Source of the DNA: Acanthaster planci | Taxonomy: Eukaryota; Echinodermata; Asteroidea; Valvatida; Acanthasteridae | Direction: 5' to 3' | Length of the DNA: 64,000 bases | Assembly (NCBI RefSeq): GCF_001949145.1 | Contig: NW_019091382.1 | Coordinates: forward strand, 828,418 to 892,417 | In this document: positions 50,601-62,600 of the stretch, in pieces | How positions within the stretch are numbered: position 1 is the first letter of the stretch | Layout of the letters: every line of letters begins with the position of its first letter | Position numbers and translations under genes: made by a program | Notes under the pieces: model-generated | Databases searched by the model: none | Seen by the model: the letters and a program-made list of their open reading frames with translations, nothing else | Told to the model about the DNA's origin: nothing

Positions 50601-53600
50601 TGTACACACTGTTACTGGGCATGTCCGTAGTCGTAAGCAGGATGTCCGGCCCATATTTTGATATGACTGCACGTCATGCGATACATCCTTCCCAGGATTT
50701 GCGTTTTACTCCTTCCGCGCATGTTATTGATGTAAACAAAAAGTTCACACCGCTGGAAAAGTTTTTTTGTGTTAACAGCTGCAAAGATATTTTGCTTTCT
50801 CATTTTCTTTTCGTAAATTGATGTCTGTAATACCCTTCCAGCAGCCACAGAAACCATAGTCCAGTCTCCATGAACCCATCTGGTCCCCGTGTGCTCATAC
50901 GTAGTTTATCAGAGGTGCTCCACACATGCTATTGTAATTAGGAAACAAATATGTTCCCGGTACGCATATTTACTTGTACTTACAGTAATGCCTCGCACAT
51001 ACTCGTCAATTAACATTGTCAGTTTGATTTCATTTCGCAGTGCAGACTTGAGCATGGCGCTGTCAATATCAATTTTCCATTCGTGTGTATAGCCAAGTAC
51101 AGAACTCGCGGATCCTGATAGTCCGAGACATACATGTGTCCTCATCCCAAAGAAGAAATAACTCGGTGTTACAAAAAGCAAAACACAAATTTATTTTCCC
51201 CAGTAGTGGACATTTTTAGGGGCGATTCCATGGGAAGGTAGACACTAACATTTCAAGTTTATCGTATCACAAAGAAATTATTAATTTTGTTTTACCCATA
51301 TTTTGAAGTTAAAGAAACAAAAAGAATTATATCAATCAGTCAAATATTTTGTGAAATACAATTACAAACATTGAAGAGATTTTTTTAGTCATCCAAATTG
51401 CTAAAATGTTTGCTTAACTAAATTTGTATTTCTTTAATGGAAGAAATATTGCTAGCACTTCTTTTAATTCAATTTAGAGAAGCAAATTGGGTCTACTTCA
51501 GTCCCCTAAGAGGAGATTTCTACACCTCCTAAAATATTTCACTGTCACACAAGGGTTAAGCACTTCAGCCATGTAATGTGAGTTACCGAAACAATAAATA
51601 TTTTTCAGTCTGAAGAATAAGTAGAGGTAATTTGTTGGCAATGAAATTTTTCTAAATTTACCACACCTTGATTCTCTAAACAAGATATTTACCAAAACAA
51701 TAGTGTCATCAGTTTAAAAAATGCCATCAAAAAGTGTAACGCCAGTTACCATGTAACACGAGTTACCACCATGTAACGTGAGTTACCGACTACAAACGTA
51801 AGTTTCCACTGTATGAACAACGTTAGGCCCTTAATTGGGCTAGGGTGTGGTGAACATGATTAGATGCAGTGTACAATCAAATGCAAGTAGGGGACTATGC
51901 CATTGACTATGATGGCGTTCTGTACCCTGGCGAGGTCACTCATTGGTGCCCAGGATGACTACAAGGTATCTGTAAGGGAGCCAGCTGGGCCAAACTGGAA
52001 GTGGCCCACACCCAGAGGTGCAATCTGTTACCCTAAGAAGAACATGGTGCTCAAGATACGAAAACCTGAAATTGTTAATAACAGGTGCCACTGCAAGTTC
52101 ATTACAGAGTTTAAGGACATAGAATCTAGACGTTACTTCAAAACAAATATCTAGTAAAGAATACTCATTTGTATTATGGTACATTAACCATATCCTGCCG
52201 GGGAGCCCGAAAAGAGCTGTGGGCCTTGTAACAAAAGACCGTATTCGGAACAAAAGACAGAGCTGCTGGGAATTGCCAACATTTTTTTCAGTTGTCAATA
52301 GCGGAGGAAATTCGTCATTGTTTTGAAAGATTATACCACTGTTTGTGGCATTCAGCATGAGCAGATTACTACCAGGGACAAAAGCGCTTCAGCACTCTAG
52401 CGATGAGTGATACAAAGCCACTGCATGCTAATCTGGCCCGTATTGAAAAGACGCCAGCAGCGCACTATGCCAGTTTCGGGAACAAAAGAAACTTATGTAA
52501 CACCACACAATCTGAGCTCTTTTTACTAGGTGGCAGGCCTGGCTGAAATACTGTGGCATCAATAGATGTTGTCTTTCAGATTAGAGTAGCCACCAGACAG
52601 TCACTCCATTGGGTTTATGTGTTCAGGAAAAAAAGGTTAAGAATTTTTAAAGATTTTTGAAAACCGAAGATATTGACAAATTGCCTGTTTGTAGGCACTA
52701 CATTTTTAAAAGCACCTAGCGTGAAATGGTTGAAGCATAAAATTTCTAGTCTCTGTGATGGTTGTAAAAACTGTATTCCGTCTCTCTTCACTGTCGTTTT
52801 GAAGAACACGTTACAAAAATTTGTTTTTTCTTTCACATTTGTACTTGAATGTGCGGCGTACAATTTCTGGGAAAAAATGTTTATTTGCAAAGAAGAAGTA
52901 CTTGCTTGCACTCCCTACAAATAAACAATATTCATTTCTGAAAGTTTTAAATGTATTTTGCAAATTGGGAAAGAGTGTGTACTTTTATTTTGATAACCAC
53001 TGAACTGAGACAGCATTGACCTACATACCAGTACATCTACATCTACTGTAAGAGTTGTTGGATACTGTGCTGTGACTTACATGTACTCTCCTGTATTTGA
53101 TGTTGTTTTTAGTACATGTAGTAACCGAAGGCCAATTTAAGCTTTCAAGGACAGTGTGATTCTGGACTGTTTCTATTATCAGCGAAGCTCCTCATTAACA
53201 CATTCTTTCCTGACAATAGCAGTTTATCAATCTTCACTTTACTCTCTGCAAAAGCGTTTATCTGTAAACATACTTCAAACAAGATGAAGCGCCATCAGAA
53301 CAGGTTTATGCCATCCATTTGTGGCGGGCTGTTTGTTGTTATGCAAGTTACCGTAACCGAGTTACCAATACACGTGCTCCCTGCATTTTACTTGTTCATT
53401 GTTTCTCAACTTTGATATTGTTAATTTATAAATCATAGCCCACTACCAATTCAAGGTAGGAAAACTGGTATCAAGATTATTCAGTATGAGGAGACTTTGC
53501 TAAAAGAGGCTTTCATAGAATGGACCCTGTCCTTTTTTCGTAAAGCGTGTTACCAAAATTAAATGATTCCTGAATCTCAATATGTTTGTTCTTTGTTTTG

Positions 53601-56600
53601 TTTTTTAATTCATTTAGTTGGTCTAAATGTATGTCTACTCTACCCATGTTGAACAAAGAAACTTATAGATCCTAACAATTACGCAGATATAGGCACATTA
53701 TCCTGTATGTACCCATTATTTGTAACGCAAGTTACCGTGGAATTGCCCTTTATCAAAGGTAACTTGATGCACTGAAAAGAAACAGTAAATGTGCCTTTAA
53801 TGAAAGCCAGGGCCTCGTGTCTCAGTCCTATCCGAACTCTTTTATGGTTGTGTCATAAGGCCTTGTTTACACAAACGAGTAATAACTCAGTACGGTAATG
53901 GGAAATCGTATCCAGCATAATGTTTCAGATTGACACACAAGGCAGCCACTGCTCCGTATGCAGTTTACTGACGTGGACGTTACTGGAAGCATTAAAGACC
54001 AGAAGTGCCAAACCGTGCCAGTCAGCCTGTGTGGTCATACCTAACGAGACAATTGATTGGCCTGAACGCGATATCTTAAAATCTTTCACATGTCCATGTA
54101 TATGTATACTTACACATGTACATGTGTAAATGTGGTTTATTCCCCCATAGCACAACTTGTCCCCTGTCAGTCTAAATGGTCCTGTAGGAAGCAACTTTGA
54201 TTTGTTTTCCTCATGGAATGGGTCCTTAAATCGCTACAGGAGGCACAAATCTGTGTCTCGTCTCTTTCTTACTGGTGCTTCATCTTTGAAATACCAGTTA
54301 TTAAAAATATTTTATAAATACCAGTTATTTACCATTTGATAAATGTACTGACCTTTTCCTAGTTTTACACTCACTTATGTACAGCTTGGAAAATTTGACA
54401 AATCTGTGATAGATAAACATGACAACCTTGAATTTGTCTAATTTTTTTTCCCTCAGAGTTTTGTCTGACGGGTCCCTGCGTAACTATCGCCGGCAGTGTG
54501 CTGAGCTCCATGGACAAGTCGGTGGACCCCTGCGAGGATTTCCACCGGTACTCCTGCGGGAGCTGGATCAAGGAGCACCCCATACCCGACGGCCAGTCGC
54601 GTTGGACGACGTTCGGAATGATCTGGCGGGAGAACCAGGTGGTCCTCAAGCAGGTTCTTGGTATGCCAAATCCAGTGTTTTAGTCATTTTCTCCTGCCGG
54701 AAGGAGGGTCCAGGGCACATTTTTTTTATTCTAGGAGTGAGAAATTGTATGTAATTATCATTGAATTTTGCAGGTGTGAGTTAGATTGGGGGCTTCTTGC
54801 AAGACTTTGGGTGGATGGAAAATGGAACAGTTACCCCCAAATCCCTGTCAGTTGTTTTACGTTAAATATTTGCCTTTTCGGGGGGGGTGGGTGGTGGGGA
54901 ACATGGCTCGTTTCAGAACTGAATCAGAGCTGGGGAGAGAGATGATGGAAACGTTGGGTTCTGCCTCGCCGGGTCTTTTCAGAAACACATCTCCTTCCCA
55001 GTAGAGATACTCATAGTTCCTTTATGTACTTGGTGCATCGGCAGACCCTCTACAATTCAGCCACCACCATGCAAAACTTCAAATCTGACTTAGATTAACC
55101 CGGCAGGGATATCTCAAAATCCTCTTTTTTTGTTTTTTCAAGAGGGGCAGCTTAACACTACCAGTTCAGCAGAGAAGAAAGCCCAGAATTACTACGTGTC
55201 GTGTGTGGATAAGGAGGGCAACGTCGATCGCCTGGGGGCCCAACCGCTCATAGACATCATCAACACGGTGAGGATGGAACCCCTGCGGGGGGGAGGGTGA
55301 TGGTGGAGGAGACTGGGGAGATGCGGGCATAAATTCCGTCCGGCTCTGGCAATGTGGCGACTTTGAGGGCCTCCAGGGGGCAGCGATTACCATTTTACCA
55401 TGCACAACCATTCTGAAGTGTCTCTTTTTTTTTCTTCACGTTTTTCTCCTCCAAGCAGATCCAACGCAGTGGAATGTGAAAAGATATTTTGCTTGCCAGA
55501 AAGCCCGTGTAAAAACCGTGCGGGTGTGAAAGCATGACACACACTTTTCCCCTTGATTTTCTGATTTCCTTGTCTTTTTTCTATTGAGTATAATGTGCAC
55601 TGCGTATTGAAATTAGTAGTCAGGGGTTGTTGATAAATGATGTCTCATATAGTTCTGTTAGCAAGGTGGTTCTAATTTCAAATTGCCACACATGTTGATT
55701 TTGCACAGGGCTCAGTAAAGTTCCGTTGTAGTAATTGACATTTATAGTTTTACTTGTTGTCAAAATGCACCGTATGAGAGAACAGGTACGAGTCGACTTA
55801 CGTGACGAATTTGTTTCCAACTTTTTGTCTGTCTTTGTTCTTTAATGTTTATCTTATCCTTGTCTTCCCTCATTTGTTAGCTTGGCGGCTGGAACGTGAC
55901 GGGAACGTTCAATGCCACCGGCTACAATTTCAGCAAGGTTTTCCAGCGGATGGAGGCGCTGTACGACGAAAAGCCCTTCTTCACGTTGATGATAGGGGGC
56001 GACGAGAAGAATTCCAGCATCAACATTCTTCAGGTTGGCCCTCGAGCTTGAAACAGCTGGCCCAATCCACCCCTTGCCCCTTTGTACAAGTACACCTTCT
56101 CTGACATCATTGAAGTCCATTTTTCTGTTCAATAGTGTTGACCCTCGGGTACAGAAGCCCACGCGTGCCATGTACGGGCAGTATACATTTTCAAAACGTG
56201 ATGTACTTCTTTCCAGTGTTCAAGTTGATGTTTACGAGATGTATTTTTAAAATCGTTCATGTTTATACAATATATTTTTCCAAAGTTTGTTGTCACAAGA
56301 AACATGTTTTCAAGTTCACTCATAAGAGATTTAATTTTAGAAACATTCATTTTTATGCCATATGTACAAGTTTATTTTTACGAGATTTTTTTGAAAAAGA
56401 AAAGCATGCATATTCAGATTTTAGGTCATTTGCTTTGTCAGGGTCAGCAGGTCATTTCAGCAATACACATGGTGCGAGGTTGTGGCATGACAATATATCT
56501 CATAAAAAACGAACTTTGGAAAAAATTCATCTTATAAAGCGGATATTGTAAAAAAAATAACTTCACTTTTGAAAATTGTAGTGCTTCATGGCAACGGGGG

Positions 56601-59600
56601 CTTTCTGTAGTCAGGAGGTTTTTGCTTTGCATGGGGTCATTGTGACTCCTAGTTCATGCGGTGTCCTTTTTTCCTAGACAAGTCAGCCCAGATTTTCACT
56701 TCAGTTGACATGTGCTCATTGCATGGTTTTACACAAATGCGGGTAGGAAAAATGCATGACCCTAACAACAAGTTTTTTTGCCTACAGAACAGAACAGAAC
56801 AGGCATGGCTATTTTTTAAAGAGCTGTTGCTTCACCTGTCATGTATTCCTCAGTTTGACGGAGCAAGAGGCAGCTCATTCTGTCTGTTTCATGTGGTTGT
56901 ACATGTTTATCCTTTGAATCCGTAGATCGTGGAGGGGAGCATTCTCTTGCCAGATGGACGCTACATGGTCAACAAGACTGAAGATGACTCCGTAAGTACA
57001 ATTCCAGGCGACAGAGATCATCCCACCCCCATGTTTCTTGTTAGCAACACTCCATCAAAAGTGCCCTTTAGCATCCCAATAATTCATCCCAGTAGGAGAA
57101 ACTTGTTAGTAAAACAAATGCCATTTTAATAGTCGTAAAATAGTTGGATCTTGCTCAAACAACTATCCATTTTTCAACAATATAGACTTCCCTCTTATTC
57201 CCTGTGAAGAATTCTTGGTAAAATCAACAAAATGTGTGATGTGATTCTTTGGTGGCAAACCCAAACTCACCTTTTGTTTTGTCCCACTGCATTCGAGTGA
57301 TGAAGCATTACTCACATGTTGACTCGTCATTATTGGCAGACTGTGGCGGCCTACTTCAAGTACATGAGGCGAATTACAGAACTCATGGGTGCTGAGGGGG
57401 AGGAGGTTGATCGACAGCTCAGGAACATCTGGGATATCGGAGTGGAAATTGCCAATGTGAGAACTTGTAGAAAGTGCCCAGTTCTCATGAGCACCAGTTT
57501 TTTCCCCACAAGTTCAATTAAGTAGCAGATTCAGGGCGGGGGGGGGAACCTTGCTGCACCCCCTTTTAAAATTATTTTTGTTTTTAAGTAAGATACCTTA
57601 TCCTCCTGTCCTTAGGTTTTTTTTCTTTTCATTCTCAACTCCTTCGAGAAGACAGAGTGTATCAATTGGACTATACCTTGGTGTGTATTTGTACATTCTT
57701 ATCAATTTGGTGGTGCCCCCATATTGTAAATATAGAATAACCCCCCCTTTTAGTAAATGTACTTGATACATTGATACAGGTTTGTAGAGGAATGAGCTTG
57801 AGGTGTATTGCTGACCTCTGACCCCAGGTTGCCTGTTTACTCGACATGTCCCGAAAGTAAATCTTGTTAGTCTGAGTTTGACTTTAGTCGGAGTTTAGTC
57901 CCCTAACTAAGAGTAGAAGCCATTTTGTTTTCCTTCGACAGTTGTCTCTGAGTTTGGACGACTACGAGAATTTCGAGGATCTTTTCAACTACATGACGGT
58001 TGAGGAAATGCAGATACAGTTTCCAGCGGTAATTCTTGTTAAATTAGACTTGAAACAATTGATCATAAAAAGGTTATTTTGAGGGTTGATTTTCCCAAGC
58101 ATGGGGATTCACGTTTTCAGCAAAACAAGACCGAAGATTTAGTGTGAAGGAAAAGTCTCAATTATCAAAGGAAACCGAAGTTTCGTGTACATGTACACGT
58201 AAGAACTTGACTGTCATGAGGCCATTTTCCAGTCAGACCAATGCCAATCATCCACCATTGTATTCTGTGATTTTCAAAGACAATTTCTATCGCAGCAAGC
58301 TTTGTGAGATTGCGTCTTTCACATCTTTGAGTTGAACTGACATTGTGTGTGTGATTTATACGTCCTCAGATCAACTGATGTGCAACAGTTATTGTTTTTT
58401 TAATGTCCTCAGTTCAACTGGTTGGAATACCTCAACTACCTCTTCAAGGACACCGATGTCCAGATCACCTCCAAGGAGCAGATTATCGTCTTCACTCCCA
58501 AGTACTTAGCAGCCGTCTCCGATCTGGTCCTCAACACAGACCCGGTGTAAGTCCTGCCAGTTTCCAGAGGAAGAGCTGGACAGAACGTTCACTAGCTGCT
58601 CTACGCAGGAACAAGATGTGACATGTTTTTTATGGATTAGCAATGCCCCTTTGGTGGGAACTTGCCATGTGCGGGTGTAATTTCTTATACCCTTGGCACG
58701 GGACATTCTGAACTCTCAAAACCAATTTCCGGTTTCATGCCTCTTCTTCACCTCGGCAATTCTGTTCATGGTAGTACCCCGCACTTGTGATCAATTTCAT
58801 AAATTATGCCATATCTAAACAACCCCTGTGGATGAAAAAAAAATACCGCCCTCTGGAACTACATTGTAGTTTGTCAGCTTCCAATACTGAGGGGAACTAA
58901 TGTCAACCATCCAACCTCGAACCCTGCCATATGTGTACAAGCGTGAATCACTCTTGTTCCATTTGTTTTGTGCACCAGAGCTCTCCACAACTACATGGTC
59001 TGGTCCCTGATCACCTCCTACACCAAATACCTGAGCCAGGACTTCCAGCGGGCCGAGGACGACCTGGACAAGGAGATGTACGGCCAGACCACGGAGCAGC
59101 CCAAGTGGCGCTCCTGTATCACCGCCACCGACGACAACATGGGCTTTGCCCTGGGAGCCCTCTTTGTCAAGGAGACCTTCCAGGGCAAGAGCAAGGAGAG
59201 GGTCAGTGTTGTGGTCCTGTTTTTGATGAGTACTTAGGTGATAAAGTCCAGTACTTCTCAGATACCCTACTTGTTGTAGTCAAGTACTTCACAAGTACTC
59301 CGGTACTTCACATACACTTTCTCTTGTAGTTGGGCAAGAGCAAGGAGAGGGTCAGTGTTGTGGTCCAGTTCTTGCTGAATACTTAGGTGTTAAAGTGTAG
59401 TACTTCACAGATACCCTACTTGTTGTAGTCAAGTACTTCATAAGTACTCCAGTACTTCACACACACTTTCTCTTGTAGTTGAGTACCTTAAAAGTACTTA
59501 GGTGTTGTCCACTACTTTACATGTACTCAATTTTTGTAGTTAAATACTTCACAGATACTGTCTTGTAATTGAGTACTTCAATGATACTTAAGTGGTATTG

Positions 59601-62600
59601 GCCACTACTTTATAAGTACTCATACTGCTGTAGTTAAGAGCTTCATAAATACTTAGTGTAGTGTTCTGGTGCTTGAAACGTACTCTAGTATAGCAGTCAG
59701 GCACTCTATAAGTGCTTCAGTGTCATAGTCAAGTACTGTCTTATAGTTCAGGTTTTCAAAAGTAAGTAGGTGGTGTAACCCACTGCTTCACAAGTACTCT
59801 ATTAAAGTAATTCACAAATACTCCAGTGTAATGCTCCAGTACTCGACAAGTACTCTAATATTGTAGTCAAGTATTCCAAAAGTGCTCTAGTGTTGTCAAG
59901 TACTTCAGACGCACTCTGTTGGCATACAGGAATGTTCACGTTTCTCTCAGTTTTTTGCTTACGGTGTTCTGTTCTGTATGCGACACTTAATCAGCACATT
60001 CGTGGTACAAACGTATCTCAGTCACATGTAAACGGCCTGAGTTGAGCTACAGGTATTTTGTAAAATCCCTTAGCCTCACATTTTGCTGTTGGTTGCAACT
60101 CTCGCAGTGTACGTGGTCAACAATAACTTGTACACTTATTTTCATGTGAATGGTTAGCTCGTACGGATTCATGAATTTCGCTATCTATAACCAGCGGTGC
60201 TCCAGGGCCTGGTTCCTAATGGTTGACTAGATGGTGCAAAACATACGTAGTCATCGCTTAACTCAAAGAAAAACCCTGAAAGTGTAGTGTCACAAACACT
60301 CTTTCTTGTGGTTGATTTGGGTCACTTTTTCGGTCTGCTTTTTCAGGCCAGCTCTATGGTGGAGGAGATTCGCAGTGCTTTCAAGAACAACCTGCCAGGC
60401 CTAGACTGGATGGACGAAGAAACACGCCACGCAGCGAGGGACAAGGTCGGGCATGTTTCAAACTCTTCAACGTTCAATTTTTGTTTCAACTCATTCGTCT
60501 TTAGTTTTCTCATCCCAATTCAGTTCCTTTTTCAAGAAGTTCTTGATTTTTCAAGTTCTTGTGAGGAAGAAACCTCTGTTTCTCAACATGGGGTTAGATT
60601 TCCATACAAGTTGAGTCAGGTTGGTGTAGTGGCACTTTCCTCACCTTCCACCTCTGCGACCCAGGTTCGAATCCCACCTAGGTCAGTACGTGGATTGGGT
60701 TTTCAGTCCCTACCTGACTCTGTGAGGTTTATTTTTTTTAATATTTATTCCGGTTTTCCTCCCACCTCTAAAACTGAACACTTCCTCATTGTCTTCTTAA
60801 TTATCACTTCATACTGTAATTGGCGCTAAATGCGCTGTTGGATGAACTTAATTAACCCCTCATTGGCTCTGCCTGACTGAATAAAGAGCAGGGTTTCAAA
60901 AGAGTCCTATCATAAGAACACCGGTAATATCACGCTGTGATGGAAGACAGAACCAAACAGGATTGATTGCAGTGGATATTGAAAGACAGTGAATGGAAAG
61001 CGAATGACTGGCGAGTTTCGAAGCACGATTCAAATCGCGTCCTCAACGACATTTCATCGTCGTTTTTGTTCTTTTGGTCTGCCTCAGTTATCAGCAAACA
61101 TAATAGTCATTTTGAAATATTATTCATCTCTCTTCCAAAGCTCCATGTCTGTTATTGCCTCCATAAAAAGAAAAAATGAGCTCAGTTACATGTTTTCTGT
61201 CAGTATTGCCCTGCCGGACTTCAATACTAGATAAGTAGACAAGTCCACTATATCACAGATTAGGGACAGGCTCTTAGCAGGACTGCTTTTGGCGTTGAGG
61301 CCTTAATTTAAAGTGGTCAGTAGGTGAAGAGTCTGTCGCTGTGATATGCTAAGATGTTGATTGCATTTTGTGTGTGTCTGTGATTTGCGTCCGTAGGCCA
61401 ATGCTATCCTGGATCTGATTGGCTTTCCAGACTACATCCTCAACAGTAAGAAACTGGATGAATCCTACGGCGATGTAAGATGGTGGTCATGTTTTTGCCA
61501 GCGTTTTTGTAGAATTTTAATCAGTTTGGAATCAGTAGCAGAAATTGGTAGTTCAAAGTTTATAGTTGGTTATTATGAACCCCAAAACAGTATTACTTTG
61601 TCCACTAATTCATACAAAGAATCATGTGCTGTGTTTGCCCCAGATGAACACAGATAAATCTGGTTATCATGGTAATGCTGTCGCTGGTCATATGCAGTGG
61701 CCCCCACCAATGACAGTAAGCCGCATGGCAAATATTTTTGGATCCACTGTTTCCTGACAATTGCTTCGTACAAAAACCTAACACAGCACTTTCCGCCATT
61801 AAAGAGGGGGGCTGTTGGGAATGCCCAGTCAAATGCTGCTGGTTTTGTCTACGATCTGTGGTTGGGATGTGGCTCTTGTCTTGCCTGCATCTTGTCACTG
61901 GAGGGCGCTGTTCACCTTGTTTTTGCGCACGCAGCTGGAGATCAACTCCACGGACTACTTCGGCAACAACATCCGCATCAACCAGTTCCACACCCGGCAG
62001 GAGCTGCAGGAACTCCGCAAGCGGGTCAACCGGGGTCAGTGGGAGATGACCCCTCCCCAGGTCAATGCCTACTACTCCCCGCCCAAGAACGAGATCGGTC
62101 AGTCTCTCTCTTTTGTTCTCCCTCGCTAAACTGTGACTAGCTGCGTGAAAATGAATAACAAGTCGCCAGAGCCATTTTTATGTGACNNNNNNNNNNNNNN
62201 NNNNNNNNNNNNNNNNNNNNNNNNNNNNNNNNNNNNNNNNNNNNNNNNNNNNNNNNNNNNNNNNNNNNNNNNNNNNNNNNNNNNNNNNNNNNNNNNNNNN
62301 NNNNNNNNNNNNNNNNNNNNNNNNNNNNNNNNNNNNNNNNNNNNNNNNNNNNNNNNNNNNNNNNNNNNNNNNNNNNNNNNNNNNNNNNNNNNNNNNNNNN
62401 NNNNNNNNNNNNNNNNNNNNNNNNNNNNNNNNNNNNNNNNNNNNNNNNNNNNNNNNNNNNNNNNNNNNNNNNNNNNNNNNNNNNNNNNNNNNNNNNNNNN
62501 NNNNNNNNNNNNNNNNNNNNNNNNNNNNNNNNNNNNNNNNNNNNNNNNNNNNNNNNNNNNNNNNNNNNNNNNNNNNNNNNNNNNNNNNNNNNNNNNNNNN

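Larger units (their letters stand above)
43600..54456 (+). other. Long M13 intron (10.9 kb)
   Basis: Contains MITE A (46682-46941), the older DNA element at about 51219-53748 and a family D copy, plus many TACATGTA motifs. An open stretch near 50363-50596 on the minus strand is not recognisable as a gene. Confidence 0.7.

Noticed and set aside
60620-60690. Functional tRNA gene
   Set aside because: A and B boxes are present, but no cloverleaf closes; the sequence is repeated as a SINE.
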